A DNA stretch of 64,000 nucleotides from the NCBI RefSeq assembly GCF_900094565.1, contig NZ_FMAF01000033.1, positions 1-64,000 of the forward strand, written 5' to 3'. The notes under the pieces are model-generated. The model saw only the letters and a program-made list of their open reading frames with translations, was not told the origin of the DNA and ran no database searches. The position numbers were made by a program, and so were the translations under genes. The DNA comes from Martinezella lusitana (lineage in GTDB: Bacteria > Pseudomonadota > Alphaproteobacteria > Rhizobiales > Rhizobiaceae). Below are positions 45,131 through 53,718 of the stretch, in pieces. Every line of letters begins with the position of its first letter. Position 1 is the first letter of the stretch.

Positions 45131-45869
45131 CGCAACACCCCTTCTCGAAGTCCGCAACCTCTCGCGCTATTTCGGCGCCGTCCACGCGCTCGATAATTGC
45201 TCCATGGTCGTCCGTCCCGGCGAAGTCGTCGCCCTTGCCGGCGACAACGGTGCCGGGAAGACGACGATGATCAAGGCGATCTCGGGCGTCTATCCGCCGA
45301 CGTCGGGCGAGATCCTGATCGAGGGTAAGCCTGTCACCTTCTCTTCGCCGCAGGACGCACGCGAGAAAGGCATAGAGACGATCTATCAGGATCTGGCACT
45401 TGCCGACAATCTGACGATCGGAGCCAACATCTTTCTCGGCCGCGAACCGATGAAGAAGCTCTTCGGCTTTCTGCCTGTCCTCGACCGGAAGGCCATGGCG
45501 GAGGCGGCGCGCACCACTATGGCGCAGCTCGATTTCCATGTGAAAAGGCTCGACGCGCCGGTCAGCAACTTTTCCGGCGGCCAGCGTCAGGCTGTCGCGA
45601 TCGGCCGTGCGGTCTACTGGAACGCCCGCATCCTGATCATGGACGAGCCGACCGCAGCGCTCGGGGTGCCGGAACAGCGCAAGGTCGTCGCCCTGATCAA
45701 ATCATTGAAGGCGCAAGGGCGCGGCGTCATCTTCATCTCGCATAATCTGCAGGATATTTTCGCGGTCTCCGACCGGATCGTCGTCCTGCGGCGCGGCATC
45801 GTCGCCGGCGAGCGCAATATTGCCGACACCAATCATGAGGAAGTCGTCAAGCTTATGATCGGCGGTTAG
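45123..45869 (+). CDS. RbsA/FrcA-type ABC ATPase, single domain
   Basis: ATPase of 248 aa. It has Walker A GDNGAGKTT, signature NFSGGQRQAV, Walker B ILIMDEPTAAL and the H-loop ISHNL. Unlike RbsA, which carries two nucleotide-binding domains in about 500 aa, this is a single-domain subunit of the FrcA type and should act as a homodimer. It ends the cluster. Confidence 0.88.
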   Translation: MNSATPLLEVRNLSRYFGAVHALDNCSMVVRPGEVVALAGDNGAGKTTMIKAISGVYPPTSGEILIEGKPVTFSSPQDAREKGIETIYQDLALADNLTIGANIFLGREPMKKLFGFLPVLDRKAMAEAARTTMAQLDFHVKRLDAPVSNFSGGQRQAVAIGRAVYWNARILIMDEPTAALGVPEQRKVVALIKSLKAQGRGVIFISHNLQDIFAVSDRIVVLRRGIVAGERNIADTNHEEVVKLMIGG

Positions 45870-45902
45870 TGTAGCAGCCGCACAATCTCGGATCGCGAAT
45901 GG

Positions 45903-45933
45903 GAGCGGCGACGGTGGCATGCTGTCGCCGCTC
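45903..45933 (+). terminator. Hairpin after ABC cluster
   Basis: GAGCGGCGAC/GTCGCCGCTC is a perfect 10-base stem with an 11-base loop, about 33 bases after the ATPase stop. No long T-run follows (TGACTATTTGG), so termination may be partial. Confidence 0.55.
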
Positions 45934-46128
45934 TGACTATTTGGGCACTTTCGGTGCTTGGTCGCCGTCCCATGAAATTGCATTCATAGGCTGGCCAGAG
46001 GGCCGGAAAGTCGATGATCGGCGGATAAACGATGCGGCCGGGAGCTGTCGAATTGCCGCCCGACACCACGAACTGCATCCGTTTTAAGCAGCACTGATTA
46101 TTGCCTTGCAAACACGCATTGGCTGTGC

Positions 46129-46140
46129 CTGTATATACAG
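46129..46140. promoter_or_regulatory. Perfect 12-bp palindrome, candidate HutC-type operator
   Basis: CTGTATATACAG is perfectly self-complementary and fits the TGTA-N2-TACA form used by HutC-subfamily GntR proteins. It lies 21 bases before the first gene of the operon that encodes a HutC-type regulator, so a repressor here would block the promoter or early transcription. Autoregulation is inferred. Confidence 0.7.
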
Positions 46141-46161
46141 CCAACGGCGGCTGGGTTGACT

Positions 46162-47718
46162 ATGCAGATTATCACTTCCAATGATGCGGCAGCGCTTTTG
46201 AAGGATGGGATGACCGTCGCCGCCTCGGCTTTTGGCGGGTGCTGCCATCCTGAAGCCATCTCGGCCGCGGTGGAGCAACGCTTTCTGGCGGAAGGCGGTC
46301 CCCGCGGTCTCACGCTGCTGTTTGCGGCGAGCGCCGGTGATCGCAAGACGCGCGGCATGGGCCACTTCGGGCATGAGGGCCTCGCGAAGCGCGTCATTGC
46401 CGGTGGATGGCGCGGCACGCCACGGCTCGGGGAACTGGCGCTTGCGGAAAAGATCGATGCTTATTGCTGGCCGCAGGGCGTGATCGCACAGCTCTATCGC
46501 GCCATTGCTGCCGGCCAGCCCGGCGTCGTGACCCATATCGGCCTTGGCTCCTTCATGGACCCGCGCAATGGCGGCGGCCGCATGAATGAGAGCACCACCG
46601 AAGAGCTGGTGGAGCGCATTAGCCTGCGCGGCCGCGACTGGTTGCTCTATCCTTCCATGCCCCTCGATTGCGTACTTTTGCGCGGCACGACGGCCGATGA
46701 AGACGGCAATATCACGCTGGAGGACGAGGCCTTTCCGGTCGATGTCCTCGCCATGGCCCAGGCCGGCCGCAACTCCGGCGGCATCGTCATCGTCCAGGTC
46801 AAGCGCATAGCCGAGCGCGGCTCGCTGCCGGCCGCCGATGTCCGCATTCCGGGCATGCTTGTCGACTATGTCGTCGTTTGCGACGATCCAACCCAGCACG
46901 GCATAAGTTTCGGTGAAGCCGATAACATAGCCTATACCGGCCGGCTACGCTCCGCCGTCAGCCAGTTGCCGCCCCTGCCCTTGACTGTCGACAAAGTCAT
47001 CCAGCGCCGCGCCTTTCAGGAGCTGCTCGGCCGGAAGGGCGCCACAATCAATCTCGGTATCGGCATTGCCGCCGGCATCGGCCGCATCGCCAGCGAAGAG
47101 GCCTTCGACGACTATACGGTCACGATCGAATCCGGTGTTATCGGTGGCATCCCGGCCGAGGAGCTTTCGTTCGGGGCGGCCGTCAATCCGAGCGCCATTA
47201 TCGCGCAAGCGTCTCAGTTCGATTTCTATGATGGCGGCGGCCTCGATCTCGCCTTTCTCGGCATGGCCGAGGTCGATATCCGGGGCGCGGTCAATGTCAG
47301 CCGCTTCGGCAAGACGATCGTTGGCGTCGGCGGCTTTACGAATATCGCGCAGACCGCCGGCTCGGTCGTCTATATGGGCTCCTTCTCCCATGGCGGCGCC
47401 GATATTCGTGTTGCCGACGGAAAGCTTTCTATCGTTGCGGACGGGCGCAGCTGCAAGATCGTCGATAAGGTGGCGCAAGTGAGCTCCGATCCTCATGCGG
47501 CACCTGTTGGGCAGCGACAGATTGTCGTGACCGAGCGCGCCGTCTTCCATGTCATCGACGGCAGGCTGACGCTGACGGAAGTCGCGCCGGGCATCGATGC
47601 GAGAACGGATGTCATCGAGCGTCTGCCCGCGGGCGTCGCCATCGCCGACAGGCTGGTGCTGATGGATACACATCTTTTCCATCCGTCCCCGATGAAGGAT
47701 TTCGCCCATGAAGATTGA
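46162..47718 (+). CDS. Class I CoA-transferase (acetate/propionate CoA-transferase type)
   Basis: Enzyme of 518 aa that moves CoA between carboxylic acids. Both halves of the class I fold are fused. The catalytic Glu is expected at residue 323 in TIESGVIGG, and FGGCCHPEAI and HIGLGSFMDPRNGGG are family blocks. ATG 46162 is preferred over a TTG two codons earlier. First gene of an eleven-gene operon, it could activate the acid formed by the lyase described below. It overlaps the SDR gene by 11 bases. Confidence 0.86.
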   Translation: MQIITSNDAAALLKDGMTVAASAFGGCCHPEAISAAVEQRFLAEGGPRGLTLLFAASAGDRKTRGMGHFGHEGLAKRVIAGGWRGTPRLGELALAEKIDAYCWPQGVIAQLYRAIAAGQPGVVTHIGLGSFMDPRNGGGRMNESTTEELVERISLRGRDWLLYPSMPLDCVLLRGTTADEDGNITLEDEAFPVDVLAMAQAGRNSGGIVIVQVKRIAERGSLPAADVRIPGMLVDYVVVCDDPTQHGISFGEADNIAYTGRLRSAVSQLPPLPLTVDKVIQRRAFQELLGRKGATINLGIGIAAGIGRIASEEAFDDYTVTIESGVIGGIPAEELSFGAAVNPSAIIAQASQFDFYDGGGLDLAFLGMAEVDIRGAVNVSRFGKTIVGVGGFTNIAQTAGSVVYMGSFSHGGADIRVADGKLSIVADGRSCKIVDKVAQVSSDPHAAPVGQRQIVVTERAVFHVIDGRLTLTEVAPGIDARTDVIERLPAGVAIADRLVLMDTHLFHPSPMKDFAHED

Positions 47719-48508
47719 AGGTGCCGTCGTCATCGTCACGGGGTCGGCGACCGGCGTCGGCGCATCCTGCGCCCGGATATTTGCCGAGAAGGGTGCAAGG
47801 GTCGTCGTCAACTACAGCCGCAGCCGCGACGAGGCGGAGGAAACAGCGTCTGTCTGCAGGGCAGCCGGGGCGGAGGTCGAACTTGTCCAGGCCGACGTGT
47901 CGGATGATGCCGCCTGCCGAATGATGGTCGCAAAGGCCGTTGACCGCTGGGGGCGGCTCGATGCGCTCGTCAACAATGCCGCCGTGACAGTCAAATCCGA
48001 TCCCTTCGATCTCGAGACCCTTTCGGCCGACGATTTCCAAACGGTCTTCGGCGTCAACGTGGTCGGCGCCTACCATATGTGCCGAGCCGCCCTCCCCGCC
48101 ATGCGGGCAAACGGAGCCGGCGCGATCGTCAACGTGTCTTCGAACGTTGCGTTTACCGGTGGCGGCTCCTCGCTTGCCTATACCGCCTCCAAAGGCGCGC
48201 TCAACGCGCTTACGCTGGCGCTTGCCCGCACCTGCGGACCGGAGATTCGCGTCAATGCCGTCTGCCCCGGTGTTATCGATACGCGGTGGATGCGCCAGAC
48301 GCTCGGCCCGGATGCCTATGAAGCGCTGGCGGCGCGGTTTTCCAGCACGGCGCCGCTCGGGCGGGTTGCGACACCGGAAGATGTCGCCGGAGCGGTGGTC
48401 TGGTTGGTAGAGGGTGCCGACTTCATCACAGGCGAATTGCTGCCGGTCGATGGCGGCATCCGGCTCGCCGGCGGCACCCGCAAGCCGGCCACCAAGGCTG
48501 AGGATTGA
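47708..48508 (+). CDS. Short-chain dehydrogenase/reductase
   Basis: NAD(P)-dependent SDR of 266 aa. It has TGSATGVGAS (cofactor Gly-rich motif), the NNA motif and the Ser-Tyr-Lys set in NVSSNVAFTGGGSSLAYTASK. C-terminal NAVCPGVIDT is standard. In this operon it is a candidate 3-hydroxyacyl-CoA dehydrogenase, which is inferred from the company of the CoA-transferase and the MaoC enzyme. Confidence 0.87.
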   Translation: MKIEGAVVIVTGSATGVGASCARIFAEKGARVVVNYSRSRDEAEETASVCRAAGAEVELVQADVSDDAACRMMVAKAVDRWGRLDALVNNAAVTVKSDPFDLETLSADDFQTVFGVNVVGAYHMCRAALPAMRANGAGAIVNVSSNVAFTGGGSSLAYTASKGALNALTLALARTCGPEIRVNAVCPGVIDTRWMRQTLGPDAYEALAARFSSTAPLGRVATPEDVAGAVVWLVEGADFITGELLPVDGGIRLAGGTRKPATKAED

Positions 48509-48510
48509 TC

Positions 48511-49362
48511 ATGGCGATATCCGCTCGATCGTTGATGGAGTTTCCGATCCCCGAGGCGCGGCAGACGGTGAGCGCGCGTGATGCCATCCTCTATGCTCTC
48601 TCAGTCGGATACGGAACAGAACCGCTCGACACGGCGCATTTGCGCCGGGTGCTGGAACGGGATCTCTTGGTAGTGCCGACCTTGGCAAATGTGGTCGCCC
48701 ATGCCGGTCCGTGGATGCAGGATGCGGGTGTCAACTGGCAGCGGCTGGTCCATGCCGAGCAGCGGCTGACGATCCATCGCCCCCTGCCCCTCGATGGGCC
48801 CCTGCTCTCGCGATCGCGCATGCTCTCGATCGTTGATCGCGGTGTTGATAAGGGCATGTTCGCGACCTTCGAGCGGTCGATCGTGACATTGCCCGAGGAG
48901 ACACCCATCGCAAGCATCGTTCAGACGAATGCTTGCCGGGGCGATGGCGGATGCGGATCGGCAGGAGTGCCGCTTGACCCGCTAATGCCTGTTCCGGAGC
49001 GCGTCGCCGATGCGATGTTTGCGATCAGGGTCCCGCGGGACGCGGCCCTTCTCTATCGTCTGAACGGCGATCTCAACGCTCTCCACGTCGATCCAGCCTA
49101 TGCCGCCCAAGCCGGGTTCCCGCGTCCGATCCTTCATGGCCTCTGCACCTTCGGTTATGCGGGCTACGCCATTGGCCGCACGCTGGGGGCCGAGGGTATC
49201 GCGGATGTGGGCTTCATCGCCGCTCGCTTTACATCAGTGGTATTTCCCGGCGACAGGCTGGAGGTCGATATCTGGCACGAAGATCGCGAGGTTTATTTCC
49301 GGGCACGTGTGCCGGAGCGCGGGGTGACGGCGCTCGACTATGGAAATGCGAGGCTGTCATGA
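48511..49362 (+). CDS. MaoC-type enoyl-CoA hydratase
   Basis: Double hot-dog protein of 283 aa resembling the hydratase 2 family. The catalytic Asp/His motif is seen in LNALHVDPAYAAQAGFPRPILHGLCTFG (residues about 190-217). The N-terminal half is a degenerate hot-dog. ATG 48511 follows GAGG; the TTG two codons earlier is less likely. Predicted to hydrate a 2-enoyl-CoA. Confidence 0.86.
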   Translation: MAISARSLMEFPIPEARQTVSARDAILYALSVGYGTEPLDTAHLRRVLERDLLVVPTLANVVAHAGPWMQDAGVNWQRLVHAEQRLTIHRPLPLDGPLLSRSRMLSIVDRGVDKGMFATFERSIVTLPEETPIASIVQTNACRGDGGCGSAGVPLDPLMPVPERVADAMFAIRVPRDAALLYRLNGDLNALHVDPAYAAQAGFPRPILHGLCTFGYAGYAIGRTLGAEGIADVGFIAARFTSVVFPGDRLEVDIWHEDREVYFRARVPERGVTALDYGNARLS

Positions 49363-50129
49363 CGGGACCCAAGCCAAAACCGCCTGGCGACGCGCCGCAT
49401 TATCTGCGGATCAAGGAACGGATCATGGGTTTGATTGCCGAAGGCAAGTTCAAGCCCGGCGACCGCGTCTTTTCCGAAAGCGAACTGGTATCCTCTTTCG
49501 GCGTCAGCCGCATGACCGCCAATCGCGCTTTGCGCGAGCTGATGTTCGAAGGCGTGCTGACACGCTCCGCCGGTCTTGGAACCTTTGTGTCCTCGCAGCG
49601 TCACGATATCGACCTGCTGCAGATCAAGAACATCGCTGACGAAATCTCCGGCCGGGGCCACCGCCACGCCACCAATGTACTGATCGCCGACCGCATCAAG
49701 GCGGATGCGAATGTGGCGCAGTCGCTCGATCTTAAGCCCGGCATCGAAGTCATGCACACCCTCATCGTGCATCTGGAAGACAACCAGCCGATTCAGGTCG
49801 AGGAACGCTATGTCAATCCGATCGTCGCGCCGGATTATCTTGCCAATGATTTCCGCTCGATTACCCCGAACGAATATCTGACGCGCGTCGCACCGATCAC
49901 CGAATTCGAGCATTTCGTCGAAGCTATCAAGCCCGACGCCGCGGTCAGAAAGCTGCTGGGCGTCAAGCCTGACCAGCCCTGCCTGCGCGTCTTCCGCCGG
50001 ACCTGGTCCGGCGACGCCGTCGTGACCTGTGCGCTGCTCACCTATCCCGGCGACAAGTATCGGCTGGAGGCCCGCTCCGGCAAAGATCGCAGGAAACCCA
50101 TCGCACTTCTCGGAGGCAAGCAGGAATGA
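49359..50129 (+). CDS. HutC-type GntR regulator
   Basis: Transcription factor of 256 aa. The winged HTH (LRIKERIMGLIAEGKFKPGDRVFSE, FGVSRMTANRALREL) is followed by a UTRA effector-binding domain (EERYVNPIVAPDYLANDF, LRVFRRTWSGDAVVTCALLTYPGDKYRL). This is the HutC subfamily, which in known cases senses urocanate. Its gene lies directly upstream of the lyase gene (ATGA overlap) and after the metabolic genes. The effector is probably an unsaturated acid or its precursor. The palindrome at 46129 is its likely target. Confidence 0.88.
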   Translation: MTGPKPKPPGDAPHYLRIKERIMGLIAEGKFKPGDRVFSESELVSSFGVSRMTANRALRELMFEGVLTRSAGLGTFVSSQRHDIDLLQIKNIADEISGRGHRHATNVLIADRIKADANVAQSLDLKPGIEVMHTLIVHLEDNQPIQVEERYVNPIVAPDYLANDFRSITPNEYLTRVAPITEFEHFVEAIKPDAAVRKLLGVKPDQPCLRVFRRTWSGDAVVTCALLTYPGDKYRLEARSGKDRRKPIALLGGKQE

Positions 50130-51652
50130 GCAAGACCGGCAGCATCGTATCCTTCGCCGGCACTCCCCCGGCGGTGAGCGACATTGTCGCCATCGCGCGC
50201 CGTAATGCCAGGATCGCGATCTCACCTGATGTCGAAGAGAAGATTCGCGCCGCGCGCACTGTCGTCGACCGCTATGTGGCGGCCGATCTGCCGGTCTACG
50301 GCCTGACGACCGGGCTCGGCGCCGGTGTCGATACCAAACTTGCCACGGATGATCTCATCGCCTTCCAGATGCGCGTACCGCTGGCGCGTGCGGTCGGTGT
50401 TGGGGCGGCACTGCCACGCGAGGCCGTGCGGGCAATGATGGCGGTGCGGGTCGCCGGCATGGCAGCCGGCGGCTCGGGTGTCTCGCTGCCGGTGTTCTGC
50501 GGTCTTGTCGCTGCGCTGAATGCAGGCTTCCATCCGGTCGTCCCCTCTCTCGGCTCGATCGGCGCCGCCGATCTTGCACCGTTGGCGCATATGGGCCGGG
50601 CGCTGTTGGGGGACGGCGAAGCTGAAGTCGGTGGCGTCGTGATGGCGGCCGGAGAAGCGCTTAAAAAGGCCGGGCTGGAACCGCTGCTCATCGCGCCGAA
50701 GGACGGCCACGCCCTCGTCGTCGCCAACAGCCTGTCGGTCGGCAAGGCCTGCCTCTGCCTGGAGGATGTCGAGCGGCTGTTCGACTGGTCGCTTGCGGCC
50801 GTGGCGCTGAATTTCGAAGCATTCCGCGCCAATGTCACTGCCTTCGACGACCGGGCAATGGCGGCAAGGCCGGCTTTCGGCCAACGCGCGGCCGCAGCCA
50901 GGCTGCGCGACCTGCTTTCCGGAAGCTCGCTGCTTGTCGAAGGCGCGGCGCGACGCCTGCAGGATCCCCTAAGCTATCGTTGCGCCCCTCAGGTCTGGGG
51001 CGCGCTTCTTCATGCAATCGGCGAAGCCCGTGAGGTGACCGAGATCGAAATTGCCAGTTCAGGTGACAATCCGGTCGTGCTCACCGACGAAGGTCTCATC
51101 CTGTCGCACGGCAATTTCGACATGACCGCCTTCGTGTTGGCCTGGGAGCGCCTCGGCCAGGCGCTGGCGCATTGCGCGGCCGCGACGGCCTACCGAACCA
51201 TGAAGATCATGTCGGCTGCCATGTCCGAGCTGCCACGGTTCCTCACGCCGTTCGGCCAGAGCCGCACCGGTTTCGCCACGGTGCAGAAAACCGTCTCGGC
51301 GCTCGAAGCCGAGATACGCCATCTCGCCGCGCCGATCTCGCTCACGCCGATCCCGGTGGCCGATGGCGTCGAAGATCAGGCATCGATGGCACCGAGCGTT
51401 CTGACGAAGACGGAAGCCATCATCGAGCGGCTGCGCTATCTCGTTGCCATCGAGCTCATCGCGTCGGCGCAGGCCATCGAGCTGCGTGGCGTGCAGGGGG
51501 AACTGGGCGCGGGTACGCAGCAGGCCTATCGGCAGGTCCGCGAGCTTGTGCCGCCGCTCGACGAGGACCGCGCCCAGGGGCCGGATTTCCTGAGACTATC
51601 GGAATTCATAGGAAGCACCCCTCAGAAGGAGGGCATCGCCCTTCATCAATGA
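50126..51652 (+). CDS. Histidine ammonia-lyase homologue lacking the MIO triad
   Basis: Protein of 508 aa in the aromatic amino acid lyase family. The motif normally reading GASGDLAPLAH is GSIGAADLAPLAH here (residues 143-155): one residue is missing and the Ser and Gly are gone, so MIO cannot form. Also changed are the active-site His region (LARAV in place of the usual SHA) and Tyr of QDPYS (now QDPLS, L282). Retained are Y58, N201, R285 and E416. Ergothionases are HAL homologues reported to eliminate trimethylamine from betaine substrates. I infer a similar MIO-independent elimination, because the amine leaving group would already be charged. No hutU, hutI or hutG genes are nearby. Confidence 0.8.
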   Translation: MSKTGSIVSFAGTPPAVSDIVAIARRNARIAISPDVEEKIRAARTVVDRYVAADLPVYGLTTGLGAGVDTKLATDDLIAFQMRVPLARAVGVGAALPREAVRAMMAVRVAGMAAGGSGVSLPVFCGLVAALNAGFHPVVPSLGSIGAADLAPLAHMGRALLGDGEAEVGGVVMAAGEALKKAGLEPLLIAPKDGHALVVANSLSVGKACLCLEDVERLFDWSLAAVALNFEAFRANVTAFDDRAMAARPAFGQRAAAARLRDLLSGSSLLVEGAARRLQDPLSYRCAPQVWGALLHAIGEAREVTEIEIASSGDNPVVLTDEGLILSHGNFDMTAFVLAWERLGQALAHCAAATAYRTMKIMSAAMSELPRFLTPFGQSRTGFATVQKTVSALEAEIRHLAAPISLTPIPVADGVEDQASMAPSVLTKTEAIIERLRYLVAIELIASAQAIELRGVQGELGAGTQQAYRQVRELVPPLDEDRAQGPDFLRLSEFIGSTPQKEGIALHQ

Positions 51653-51710
51653 CAAAGAGCCAAAAGGCCGCAACCGATTTGAATATAGACCAACGAATCC
51701 AGAGGGAAAA

Positions 51711-52595
51711 ATGAGACTATCGATCCTGTCCACCATAGCCGCCGCCGTGATGGTTGCCTCCGCAGTCAGACCCGCCGCAGCCGAGCCGATCAAGGTCGGC
51801 AGCAAGAACTTCACCGAGCAATATATTCTTGCCGAAATGTATGCGGCACTGCTTGAGAAAGCGGGCTTCCAGGTCGAGCGAAAGATCAATCTCGGCGGCA
51901 CGCTGATCGCCCATCAGGCCCTGACCACGGGCCAGATCGATCTTTATCCGGAGTATACGGGCACAGCGCTCTCCTCCGTCGTCAAGGGAACCATGTCCAC
52001 CGATCCGGACAAGGTCTATAACGAGGTCAAGGACTTCTACGCCAAGAACTATAATCTCACCTGGCTGAAGCCCACCGGCATCAACAACGGCTATGTGATC
52101 GTCGTCCGCAACGAAACTGCGGATGCCAATAATCTCAAGAGCTTGTCCGATCTTGCTAAAGTGGCAAATACGCTCGTCTTCGGCGGCGGCGCTGAATTTC
52201 CCGATCGTGCCGACGGCCTGCCCGGCCTGAAGCGCGTCTACAATGCGGAATTCAAGGAGTTCAAGCAATTCGCCAAGCTTGGCCTGCGCTATGACGCGCT
52301 TTCGCAAAAGGATATCGACGTCGCCAATGGTGCCGCCACCGACTGGCAGATCGGCGCCCAGGGCCTCACGGCACTTGACGACGACAAGGGCCTCTTTCCG
52401 CCCTACTATGTCGCCCCGGTCGTTCGCCAACAAGTTCTGGACGCAAATCCCAAGCTGAAGGACGTGCTGGAACCGCTCGGATCCCATCTCGACAACGCAA
52501 CCATGCGCGTCCTCAACGCCAAGGTCGAGACCGATCACGAAGAGCCCAAGGATGTCGCAGAGGCATTCCTGAAGGAAAAGGGCTTGCTGCCCTGA
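51711..52595 (+). CDS. Betaine-type periplasmic binding protein (OpuBC/YehZ-like)
   Basis: Solute-binding protein of 294 aa with a signal peptide (cleavage near RPAAA-E). The mature sequence KVGSKNFTEQYILAEMYAALLEKAG is the hallmark of the OpuAC/YehZ family, which binds quaternary ammonium compounds such as glycine betaine, choline and related betaines. Residues of the Trp/Tyr box are not certain by eye. The transporter permease and ATPase genes follow after two enzyme-like genes. Its likely ligand is the substrate of the adjacent lyase. Confidence 0.88.
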   Translation: MRLSILSTIAAAVMVASAVRPAAAEPIKVGSKNFTEQYILAEMYAALLEKAGFQVERKINLGGTLIAHQALTTGQIDLYPEYTGTALSSVVKGTMSTDPDKVYNEVKDFYAKNYNLTWLKPTGINNGYVIVVRNETADANNLKSLSDLAKVANTLVFGGGAEFPDRADGLPGLKRVYNAEFKEFKQFAKLGLRYDALSQKDIDVANGAATDWQIGAQGLTALDDDKGLFPPYYVAPVVRQQVLDANPKLKDVLEPLGSHLDNATMRVLNAKVETDHEEPKDVAEAFLKEKGLLP

Positions 52596-52602
52596 TGATC
52601 AT

Positions 52603-52636
52603 CGAAGCGGCAGGCTGGTTCGTACCTGCCGCTTCG
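52603..52636 (+). terminator. 12-bp perfect hairpin after binding-protein gene
   Basis: CGAAGCGGCAGG pairs perfectly with CCTGCCGCTTCG across a 10-base loop, just downstream of the binding-protein stop. It is the same kind of intercistronic hairpin seen at 15530-15553 and may raise the ratio of binding-protein mRNA over the downstream genes. Confidence 0.55.
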
Positions 52637-52708
52637 CTTTCCGCAGACCCGCGCGGCCTGCACCCCTCGATAACCCGGCGCAGCCGGCAACTGGCCTGGA
52701 GAACGGCA

Positions 52709-53713
52709 ATGCAGGAAATCTGGATCGACTATCTGAACGCCATCGATACGAAAGCCCTGGCGCTTTCCAACGATGAAATTCTTGACGCCGTGACCAAGGC
52801 GCTCGATGCGCAGGGACGCGGTGAGACGGTGATCAAGCCTCGTGTCCACCTCGTTCCCGAGAGCTCCGACAAGGGCCACTTCAATGTGTTGCGCGGCTAT
52901 GTGAAGCCGCTCGATTACGCGGGCGTCAAAGTCGTCGGCGATTTCGTCGACAATTACAAGCAGGGCCTGCCCTCGGAACTGGCCGTGCTCAACCTGTTCG
53001 ATCCGCGCACCGGGGTGCCGAAGGCGATTATCGACGCGACTGCAATCACCGATATGCGCACGGGTGCCGTCACGGCCATCGGCGCTCGCCATCTCGCCCG
53101 CAAGGACAGCAAGATACTCGGCCATATCGGCGCGCGCGGCACCTCCTATTGGAATGTCCGCCTGCTCGATCACCTCTTCGATTTCGACGAGATCCGCGTG
53201 CATTCGCGCCGCCCGGAAAGCCGCGATGCTTTCGCCGCACGACTGGAGAAGGACCTCGGTAAGAAGATCATCGTCACGGACAACTGGGAAGACTGCCTCA
53301 AGGGTGCCGACATCATGATCGAGGCAAGTCGCCTGCCCGAGCCGACGCCGCTCTTCAAGACTGCCTGGGTGAAGAAGGGCGCCTTCGTCGTCCCCTACGG
53401 CACGATGAGCGCACTCGAATTCGACTTGACCGACATCATGGACAAGGTCGTGGTCGACGATTGGGGCCAGTGCGGCCCCGGCCGTCCGTTCGGCGCGCTG
53501 CGCCGCCATGTCGATGAAGGCAAGGTGACGGCCGAGACGCTGCATGCCGAGATTGGCCAGATCGTCTGCGGCGCCAAGTCCGGTCGCGAAAGCGACGACG
53601 AAACCATTCTCTTCTGGCATCGTGGCCTCAGCACCACCGATGTCGCGCTGGGTGCCGCGATGGTCGACAAAGCCAAGCGGATGAACATCGGCCAGCGCCT
53701 TCGTTTTGCGTGA
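52709..53713 (+). CDS. Ornithine cyclodeaminase family enzyme
   Basis: Protein of 334 aa in the ornithine cyclodeaminase/mu-crystallin family. Blocks include VIKPRVHLVPE, TDMRTGAVTAIGARHLA and the nucleotide-binding GHIGARGTSYWNV, then PFGALRRHVDEGKV and STTDVALGAAM. Members reduce imines or remove amines. ATG 52709 lies past the hairpin; the longer frame starting at 52595 reads through it and is rejected. It may convert a nitrogen-containing intermediate of the same pathway. Confidence 0.82.
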   Translation: MQEIWIDYLNAIDTKALALSNDEILDAVTKALDAQGRGETVIKPRVHLVPESSDKGHFNVLRGYVKPLDYAGVKVVGDFVDNYKQGLPSELAVLNLFDPRTGVPKAIIDATAITDMRTGAVTAIGARHLARKDSKILGHIGARGTSYWNVRLLDHLFDFDEIRVHSRRPESRDAFAARLEKDLGKKIIVTDNWEDCLKGADIMIEASRLPEPTPLFKTAWVKKGAFVVPYGTMSALEFDLTDIMDKVVVDDWGQCGPGRPFGALRRHVDEGKVTAETLHAEIGQIVCGAKSGRESDDETILFWHRGLSTTDVALGAAMVDKAKRMNIGQRLRFA

Positions 53714-53718
53714 CTGCC

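Noticed and set aside
50126..51652. Simple annotation as hutH for histidine degradation
   Set aside because: The MIO triplet is absent and no hutU, hutI or hutG genes are present nearby.
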